Assembly (NCBI GenBank): GCA_937892345.1
Contig: CALAGF010000236.1
Coordinates: 1 to 5,758 of the forward strand
Length of the DNA stretch: 5,758 nucleotides
Origin: an uncultured Rhodocyclaceae bacterium
GTDB lineage: Bacteria > Pseudomonadota > Gammaproteobacteria > Burkholderiales > Rhodocyclaceae
Direction of reading: 5' to 3'
Below, in pieces: positions 1 through 4,610 of the stretch. Under the pieces are notes generated by a model. That model ran no database searches, had not been told where the DNA came from, and worked only from the letters and a program-made list of their open reading frames with translations. How positions within the stretch are numbered: position 1 is the stretch's first letter; each line of letters starts with the position of its first letter. The translations under genes were made by a program, and so were the position numbers.

Positions 1-1467
1 TCCATCGTCTCCCGTGTCTGGAGCTTCTGTACCACGCTGCGCGATGACGGCGTCGGCTACGGGGATTACCTTGAGCAGCTGACTTACCTGATCTTTTTGA
101 AGATGGCCGACGAGTACAGCCGGCCGCCGCATAACCGCAGGATTGCGATTGAGCCGGGGCTCGGCTGGCAGAGCCTGAAGGGGGCGCGCGGGGCGGCGCT
201 GGAGGTGCATTACGTGACGGTGTTGCGCGAGCTGGGCAACAGGCCGGGGCTGCTCGGGCAGATTTTTACCAAGGCGCAGAACAAGATTCAGGATCCGGCC
301 AAGTTGTCGCGCTTGATCGACATGGTGGATGAAACCCAGTGGGTGACGCTGGGGGCGGATGTGAAGGGCGATATTTACGAGGATTTGCTGGAGCGCAATG
401 CGGAGGATACGAAGTCGGGGGCGGGGCAGTATTTCACGCCGCGACCGTTGATTCAGGCGATGGTGGCGTGCATGCGGCCGCTGCCGGGCAAGACGATTGC
501 CGACCCGGCGTGCGGGACGGGCGGGTTTTTTCTGGCGGCTTATGATTTTCTGGTGGAGACGTATCCGGGCATGGACCGCGACGAGCGGGCATTTTTGAAG
601 CACGAGACGTTTTTCGGCAACGAGATTGTCGCGGGGACACGCCGGCTGGCGTTGATGAACATGTTCCTGCACAACATCGGCGAGATTGACGGCGACAGCC
701 CGATTTCGCCGAACGATGCCTTGATTGCGCCGCCGAAGGAAACCTTCGATTACGTGCTGGCCAACCCGCCGTTCGGCAAGAAGAGCAGCATGAGTTTCAC
801 CAACGAGGAAGGCGAGCAGGAGACGGACGCGCTGACGTATAACCGTCAGGATTTCTGGGCGACGACGTCAAACAAGCAGCTGAATTTCGTGCAGCACATC
901 CGCAGCATGTTGAAGACGACCGGCCGCGCTGCCGTGGTGGTGCCGGATAACGTGCTATTCGAGGGCGGGGCGGGTGAGACGGTGCGCCGCAAGCTGCTGG
1001 AAACGACGGATTTGCACACGATTTTGCGTTTGCCGACGGGGATTTTCTACGCCAATGGGGTGAAGGCGAACGTGTTGTTCTTCGACAACCAGGCGGCGCG
1101 CAAGGAAGCCTGGACGAAAGATGTCTGGGTCTACGACTACCGCACCAACATCCACCACACGCTGAAAAAGAAGCCGCTGCGCGCCGATGATCTGGCGGAT
1201 TTTGTGGCGTGCTACAACCCGGCCAATCGCCACGGTCGACAGGAAAACTGGCACGAAATCGAAAATCCGGAAGGGCGCTGGCGCAAGTTCAGTTACGAGC
1301 AGATCGTCGCCCGCGACAAGACCAGCCTGGATATTTTCTGGCTCAAGGATAAAAGCCTGGCTGACCTCGATAACCTGCCCGAGCCAGACGAGCTGGCCGG
1401 TGAAATCATTGAAAATCTGGAAGCCGGACTGGCCAGCTTCCGGGCCATTGCCAACGCTTTGCAATAA
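1..1467 (+). CDS. hsdM: Type I restriction-modification system methyltransferase subunit HsdM (5' end outside window)
   Basis: HsdM transfers a methyl group from S-adenosylmethionine to adenine N6. It works in a complex with the specificity subunit HsdS, and with HsdR when cutting. The frame is open from base 1, and the residues encoded before the first possible start codons (TTG at 97, ATG at 103) read like the HsdM N-terminal helical domain (LRDDGVGYGDYLEQLTYLIF). The gene therefore begins upstream and 488 codons are visible. Seen motifs: QYFTPR near 427-444; the SAM-binding motif DPACGTGG at 502-525; the catalytic NPPF motif of N6-adenine methylases at 763-774. The C-terminus (LDIFWLKDKSL...LEAGLASFRAIANALQ) is the normal ending of this family, so the 3' end is intact. 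No hsdS or hsdR follows; if present they lie upstream or elsewhere. The next gene starts 11 bp on and is unrelated to restriction. Confidence 0.95.
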   Translation, partial: SIVSRVWSFCTTLRDDGVGYGDYLEQLTYLIFLKMADEYSRPPHNRRIAIEPGLGWQSLKGARGAALEVHYVTVLRELGNRPGLLGQIFTKAQNKIQDPAKLSRLIDMVDETQWVTLGADVKGDIYEDLLERNAEDTKSGAGQYFTPRPLIQAMVACMRPLPGKTIADPACGTGGFFLAAYDFLVETYPGMDRDERAFLKHETFFGNEIVAGTRRLALMNMFLHNIGEIDGDSPISPNDALIAPPKETFDYVLANPPFGKKSSMSFTNEEGEQETDALTYNRQDFWATTSNKQLNFVQHIRSMLKTTGRAAVVVPDNVLFEGGAGETVRRKLLETTDLHTILRLPTGIFYANGVKANVLFFDNQAARKEAWTKDVWVYDYRTNIHHTLKKKPLRADDLADFVACYNPANRHGRQENWHEIENPEGRWRKFSYEQIVARDKTSLDIFWLKDKSLADLDNLPEPDELAGEIIENLEAGLASFRAIANALQ

Positions 1468-1470
1468 GGA
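1466..1470 (+). promoter_or_regulatory. Ribosome binding site of the ychN-like gene
   Basis: AAGGA lies eight bases before the ATG at 1479 and overlaps the last two bases of the hsdM stop codon TAA. This supports the chosen start and allows translational coupling with hsdM. Confidence 0.65.
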
Positions 1471-1478
1471 AATCTGCC

Positions 1479-1832
1479 ATGCAAAACATCCTCATCATCA
1501 TTCACGCCGGGCCTTATGGCAGCGAGCGTTGTCTTTCCGGTTTGCGGGTAGCGACGGCGCTGGCCGGGCATGACGACAAGCCGGCGGTCCGTGTTTTCCT
1601 GATGTCCGACGCGACCGTGCTCGGCTTGCCGAACCAGATCGACGGCGCGACCAACGGTTTGCAGGGCATGGTGGAAACGCTGGTCAATCATGGCGTCGAA
1701 ATTCGCCTCTGCCGGACTTGTGCGCTGGCGCGTGGCCTGGGCGAATTGCCGCTGATTCCCGGCTTGCAGATTGGCACGCTGGCCGAGTTGGCACAGGCGA
1801 CGCTGGCAGCGGACAAGGTGATTACCTTCTGA
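1479..1832 (+). CDS. ychN: DsrE-family protein, YchN-like
   Basis: This is a small soluble cytoplasmic protein of 117 residues, with no signal peptide or membrane segment. The N-terminal beta strand and glycine-rich turn (ILIIIHAGPYGSER), the FLMSDA segment (residues 40-45), the Cys pair in LCRTCALARG (Cys78, Cys81) and the ending IGTLAELAQATLAADKVITF match the E. coli YchN pattern as I recall it, at about the same length. DsrE-fold proteins include sulfur-relay subunits (TusD/DsrE) that carry sulfur on a conserved Cys. YchN itself has no firmly established role, so a sulfur-handling function is only suggested by family. The ATG start is supported by AAGGA at 1466-1470, eight bases upstream and overlapping the hsdM stop codon. 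The short gap suggests co-transcription with hsdM, though the two probably share no function. Confidence 0.9.
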   Translation: MQNILIIIHAGPYGSERCLSGLRVATALAGHDDKPAVRVFLMSDATVLGLPNQIDGATNGLQGMVETLVNHGVEIRLCRTCALARGLGELPLIPGLQIGTLAELAQATLAADKVITF

Positions 1833-1851
1833 TGTGCTGCGGTCGACCGGG

Positions 1852-1857
1852 TAAAAT
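1852..1857 (+). promoter_or_regulatory. Probable sigma-70 -10 element upstream of the helicase gene
   Basis: TAAAAT, in the context GGTAAAATCGCGG, is a good -10 hexamer in the 58-bp gap between the ychN-like gene and rhlE. Transcription would start near 1864. No good -35 hexamer is seen 16-18 bp upstream; that region overlaps the end of the ychN-like gene. Just downstream, CGGTTTT occurs twice (1860-1866 and 1871-1877), 11 bp apart, and GTAAAA (1851-1856) can pair with TTTTAC (1874-1879). Whether these repeats matter is unknown. Confidence 0.45.
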
Positions 1858-1890
1858 CGCGGTTTTCCCACGGTTTTACTCGGATCGCCC

Positions 1891-3213
1891 ATGACCTTTG
1901 CCGCCCTCGGCCTCGCCGCGCCCCTGCTTCAGACGCTGGAAACCTTGGGCTATTCAACGCCCACGCCGGTACAGGAGCAGACCATTCCCGCCGTGCTGGC
2001 GGGCCGTGATGTGATGGCGGCGGCACAGACGGGTACCGGCAAGACCGCCGCGTTTGCCTTGCCGCTGCTGCACAAGCTGGCGGCCATCGAGACCCCGACC
2101 GGCAGCAACAGCGTTCGCACGCTGGTGCTGGTGCCAACGCGCGAACTGGCCGAGCAGGTGCACGCGGCGTTTCGCGAATATGGTGCGGGGCTGTCGGTCA
2201 GCAGCTATGCGGCTTATGGCGGCGTGAGCCTGAATCCGCAAATGATGCGCATGCGGCGCGGGGTGGATGTGCTGGTGGCCACGCCGGGGCGTCTGATTGA
2301 TTTGTTCACCAAGAACGCGATCAAATTCCGCGAACTGCAGTTTTTGGTGCTGGACGAAGCGGACCGCATGCTCGATCTCGGTTTTGCCGACGAACTGGCA
2401 ATTTTGTTTCAGGCACTGCCCAAAAAGCGCCAGACCCTGCTGTTTTCCGCGACGTTTTCCGATGAGATTCGCAGCATGGCCAAGGCCCGCCTGCGCGACC
2501 CGGTGAGCATCGAGGTCAGCCCGCGCAATGCGGCGGCAAAAACGGTCAAGCAGTGGGTGGTACCGGTCGACAAGAAGCGCAAGACCGATTTGTTCCTGTT
2601 CATGCGCAAGGATCGCGGCTGGCAACAGGTGCTGGTGTTCGTGAAAACGAAAAAAGGCTGCGACGAGCTGGTTGCGCGCTTGCAGGCCAAGCAGATTCCG
2701 TCGGATACCATCCACGGTGACCGGCCGCAGGCCTCGCGCTTGCGAGCGCTGGAGGCTTTCAAGGCGGGTGAGATTGAAGTGCTGGTGGCCACCGATGTGG
2801 CGGCGCGCGGGCTGGATATCGAAGATTTGCCGCAGGTGGTCAATTTTGATCTGCCCTTGCAGGCCGAAGATTATGTGCACCGGATCGGGCGAACGGGCCG
2901 GGCAGGACAGACGGGCGAGGCGATTTCACTGGTGTGTGCCGACGAAGCGCCGCTGCTGGGGGCCATCGAACAGTTGATCAAACAGCCGCTGAGTCGTGAC
3001 GAAGAGCCGGGTTTCGAGCCGCAGCACAAGGTGCCGGCGACTGGCGGCGTCGCCAAGCCGGTCAAGGCGCCGAAAAAACCCAAAACGGGGGGGCGTGCAG
3101 CACCCACGAACTGGGTGGGTTTTGACGATGCGCCTGCACGTCCTGCGGGTGCTGCGCGCGGTCGACCGGGCGGTGGCGGCAAAAACCGGCCGCCAGCGCG
3201 CAAGCCGCGATAA
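1891..3213 (+). CDS. rhlE: DEAD-box ATP-dependent RNA helicase, RhlE group
   Basis: ATP-dependent RNA unwinding enzyme involved in RNA remodelling, ribosome assembly and RNA decay; cytoplasmic. The 440 residues show the full helicase core in order: Q motif (Phe3 and PTPVQEQ ending at residue 30); motif I AQTGTGKT (45-52); Ia PTRELA (82-87); Ib TPGR (131-134); II DEAD (155-158); III SAT (186-188); IV VLVFVKTKKG (247-256); V ATDVAARGLD (300-309); VI HRIGRTGR (330-337). All catalytic residues are present. The N-terminal MTFAALGL and the GYSTPTPVQ pattern fit RhlE. From about residue 370 the protein becomes a low-complexity tail rich in Lys, Pro, Gly and Arg, ending KNRPPARKPR. Such basic tails usually bind RNA and vary between relatives. 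The start at 1891 puts the Q motif at the expected distance, but the Shine-Dalgarno is weak (CGGA at best). RhlE rather than another DEAD-box paralogue is likely, not proven. Confidence 0.93.
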   Translation: MTFAALGLAAPLLQTLETLGYSTPTPVQEQTIPAVLAGRDVMAAAQTGTGKTAAFALPLLHKLAAIETPTGSNSVRTLVLVPTRELAEQVHAAFREYGAGLSVSSYAAYGGVSLNPQMMRMRRGVDVLVATPGRLIDLFTKNAIKFRELQFLVLDEADRMLDLGFADELAILFQALPKKRQTLLFSATFSDEIRSMAKARLRDPVSIEVSPRNAAAKTVKQWVVPVDKKRKTDLFLFMRKDRGWQQVLVFVKTKKGCDELVARLQAKQIPSDTIHGDRPQASRLRALEAFKAGEIEVLVATDVAARGLDIEDLPQVVNFDLPLQAEDYVHRIGRTGRAGQTGEAISLVCADEAPLLGAIEQLIKQPLSRDEEPGFEPQHKVPATGGVAKPVKAPKKPKTGGRAAPTNWVGFDDAPARPAGAARGRPGGGGKNRPPARKPR

Positions 3214-3246
3214 AACGCTCTGTTGTTGCCCTGTTGCCGCCCAGCT
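3214..3246. other. Convergent gap between rhlE and selD
   Basis: Only 33 bp separate the two converging stop codons. I see no stable hairpin with a T-run for either strand, only a direct repeat of TGTTGCC (3224-3230 and 3232-3238). Termination here is either factor-dependent or the transcripts overlap. Confidence 0.5.
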
Positions 3247-4299
3247 TCAGATCACGCGCAGGCCGCTGCCTTCAGTCATCTGGCCGATGACCCGTGCTGC
3301 ATCAAAGCCGTCATCGGCAAAGCAGGCCAGCACGGCCTCCACGCTGTCGGGTGAGCAGCTGACCAGCAGGCCGCCTGCGGTTTGCGGATCGGTCAACAGC
3401 TTCTGTTGCCAGGGCTCGCAGCCTTCGGGTAGCGTGACTTCTGCGCCATAGCTGGCCCAGTTGCGGGTGGAGGCGCCGGTGGCCACGCCAGCCTTGACCC
3501 AATCAAGTGCCTCGTCAATCAAGGGCAGGTCAGCGAAATTCACAGTGGCACCCAAGCGGGAGCCGCGACAAATTTCCAGCAAATGCCCGGCCAGCCCGAA
3601 GCCGGTGACATCGGTCATCGCATGCACGCCGGCCAGTTCGGCCAGTCGTGGGCCGGGGGTGTTCAGGCGAGTGGTCCAACGCAGCATCTCGGCGTAGCCG
3701 TCGGCCGACAGCTTGCCTTGCTTGAGCGCCGCAGAGAGCACACCAATCCCCAAGGGCTTGCCCAGAATCAGCACATCGCCGGCGCGCGCGGCCGCATTTT
3801 TCTTGACTTTGGCCGGGTCGACCAAACCCAGGGCAACCAAGCCGTAAATCGGCTCGACCACATCAATCGAATGCCCGCCGGCAACCGGAATGCCCGCCGC
3901 ACGGCAGACGCTGGCGCCGCCTTCGATGATGCGGCCTATCGTTTCCACCGGCAGTTTGTCGAGCGGCATGCCAACCAGTGCCAGCGCCAGAATCGGCTTG
4001 CCGCCCATGGCGTAGACATCGGACAGCGCATTGGTCGCAGCAATGCGGCCGAAATCGTGAGGGTCGTCGACAATCGGCGTGAAAAAATCGGTGGTGGCGA
4101 CCAGCGCCTGCGTGTCATTCAGGCGATACACCGCTGCATCGTCCGAGGATTCGATACCCACCAGTAATTCCGGGGGCACGAGGCCGGGGCCGACCTGGGC
4201 CAGAATCTGATTGAGGATGGCGGGGGAAATCTTGCAACCGCAACCGCCACCGTGGGCAAGCTGGGTCAGGCGGAGGGGCGGGGTGGTGTCGGTGGTCAT
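3247..4299 (-). CDS. selD: Selenide, water dikinase (selenophosphate synthetase) SelD
   Basis: Makes selenophosphate from selenide and ATP. Selenophosphate is the selenium donor for Sec-tRNA synthesis by SelA and for 2-selenouridine in tRNA. The chosen start (ATG at 4299, MTTDTTPPLRLTQ) gives 350 residues, close to the E. coli length. The frame stays open upstream to about 4596, but those residues resemble nothing in SelD and would run into the fdnG control region. Seen: the glycine-rich active-site loop HGGGCGCK with Cys20 and Lys23 (E. coli Cys17 and Lys20); Asp54 in SSDDAAVY; Asp71 in TTDFF; Asp94 in NALSDVYAMGGKP; AGGHSID; and MTDVTGFGLAGH. These acidic residues match the known metal and nucleotide ligands. 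The active-site position is TGC, so this is the Cys form, not a selenoprotein. No clear Shine-Dalgarno is visible. The gene is convergent with rhlE (33-bp gap) and divergent from fdnG, which needs its product. Confidence 0.96.
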   Translation of the reverse strand: MTTDTTPPLRLTQLAHGGGCGCKISPAILNQILAQVGPGLVPPELLVGIESSDDAAVYRLNDTQALVATTDFFTPIVDDPHDFGRIAATNALSDVYAMGGKPILALALVGMPLDKLPVETIGRIIEGGASVCRAAGIPVAGGHSIDVVEPIYGLVALGLVDPAKVKKNAAARAGDVLILGKPLGIGVLSAALKQGKLSADGYAEMLRWTTRLNTPGPRLAELAGVHAMTDVTGFGLAGHLLEICRGSRLGATVNFADLPLIDEALDWVKAGVATGASTRNWASYGAEVTLPEGCEPWQQKLLTDPQTAGGLLVSCSPDSVEAVLACFADDGFDAARVIGQMTEGSGLRVI

Positions 4300-4341
4300 G
4301 GTGACAGTGCCGTGCGGTGAACAGGTCGCGAAGGATAAAGG

Positions 4342-4367
4342 AAAAACGCAGGCCGGATGTACCTGCG
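4342..4367 (-). terminator. Terminator-like hairpin in the probable selD leader
   Basis: Read on the minus strand, CGCAGG (4367-4362) pairs with CCTGCG (4352-4347) across a 9-base loop and is followed directly by five T (4346-4342), 42 bases before the selD start codon. A competing pairing, GGCCG (4370-4366) with CGGCC (4355-4351), would disrupt it. This could be an attenuator of selD, but a 6-bp stem with a 9-base loop is weak and may be chance in GC-rich DNA. Confidence 0.25.
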
Positions 4368-4442
4368 GCCAGGGCGACCGCCCAAGGCCACCGTCTCGCT
4401 CCCGGTTTTTGCGCTTTACGGGTCGTCGACCGTTGCATGCTT

Positions 4443-4493
4443 GGTGGGACAATTTGTCCGTTGCTGCGGGTAAATTGGACAAATTGTCCCACC
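4443..4493. promoter_or_regulatory. Paired palindromic operator / enhancer sites
   Basis: The 17-base arm GGTGGGACAATTTGTCC (4443-4459) is repeated exactly as its reverse complement at 4477-4493, with a 17-base spacer. Each arm also contains a perfect 13-bp palindrome, GGACAA-N-TTGTCC, at 4447-4459 and 4477-4489. The centres (4453 and 4483) are 30 bp apart, near three helical turns, so two dimers could bind on roughly the same face of the DNA. Relative to the predicted sigma-54 start at about 4574, they lie at -121 and -91, typical for upstream activator sites of sigma-54 enhancer-binding proteins. I do not recognise the motif as a named regulator's site. It is not FNR (TTGAT-N4-ATCAA). Confidence 0.85.
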
Positions 4494-4527
4494 CTCTCCT
4501 CGGGGAGATTTTTGCTGAATTGTTGCA

Positions 4528-4540
4528 AGTCAATGGCTTG
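4528..4540 (+). promoter_or_regulatory. Possible IHF binding site
   Basis: AGTCAATGGCTTG matches the IHF consensus WATCAANNNNTTR at all positions except the second, and an AT-rich patch lies just upstream (4508-4528). It sits between the paired palindromes and the sigma-54 promoter, where IHF commonly bends DNA to bring the activator to the polymerase. One mismatch in a short degenerate motif makes this tentative. Confidence 0.35.
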
Positions 4541-4547
4541 CCTTGAA

Positions 4548-4563
4548 TGGCATGGTCGTTGCA
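4548..4563 (+). promoter_or_regulatory. Sigma-54 (RpoN) promoter of fdnG
   Basis: TGGCATGGTCGTTGCA matches the sigma-54 consensus TGGCACG-N4-TTGCW at all fixed positions but one (C to T in the -24 block). The invariant GG (4549-4550) and GC (4561-4562) have the required 10 bases between them. Transcription would start near 4574, giving a 5' leader of about 37 bases before the fdnG ATG. Paired palindromes about 60 bp upstream of this element fit the need for an enhancer-binding activator. Confidence 0.82.
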
Positions 4564-4594
4564 GGGGTCTTTCCTTGCGACATGGCGTCGCATC

Positions 4595-4601
4595 AAGGAG
4601 G
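4595..4601 (+). promoter_or_regulatory. Strong ribosome binding site of fdnG
   Basis: AAGGAGG is a perfect Shine-Dalgarno core nine bases before the ATG at 4611. It fixes the start and rules out the in-frame upstream GTG at 4317, which would bury the Tat signal. Confidence 0.9.
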
Positions 4602-4610
4602 AAAGACATA

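Larger units (their letters stand above)
4300..4610. other. Divergent selD-fdnG intergenic regulatory region
   Basis: This 311-bp stretch separates the two divergent starts. In order it contains: a terminator-like hairpin on the minus strand in the probable selD leader (4342-4367); two linked palindromes (4443-4493); a possible IHF site (4528-4540); a sigma-54 promoter (4548-4563); and a strong ribosome binding site for fdnG (4595-4601). No tRNA-Sec gene, small protein gene or convincing sigma-70 promoter for selD was found. Confidence 0.8.

Noticed and set aside
1954..2880. Long open frame on the minus strand opposite rhlE
   Set aside because: It is a GC-rich shadow of a clear helicase gene, with no recognisable domain and no ribosome binding site that I could see.
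3214..3246. A bidirectional intrinsic terminator between rhlE and selD
   Set aside because: The 33-bp gap has no GC-rich inverted repeat with a T-run, only a short direct repeat.
4443..4493. Insertion sequence ends or a transcription terminator
   Set aside because: There is no transposase, no target duplication and only 17 bases between the arms. No T-run follows, and the position upstream of a sigma-54 promoter fits regulator sites better.
4300..4596. N-terminal extension of selD up to 4596 on the minus strand
   Set aside because: The family match begins at RLTQLAHGGGCGCK a few residues after the ATG at 4299. The extension is unrelated and overlaps the fdnG control region.
4317..4610. Upstream extension of fdnG from an in-frame GTG at 4317
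   Set aside because: It would span the sigma-54 promoter and the palindromes, lacks similarity to the family, and would place about 98 residues before the Tat signal. The ATG at 4611 has a perfect Shine-Dalgarno.
4300..4610. A tRNA-Sec (selC) gene in the intergenic region
   Set aside because: I found no T-arm-like sequence or acceptor-stem pairing of the right length on either strand.
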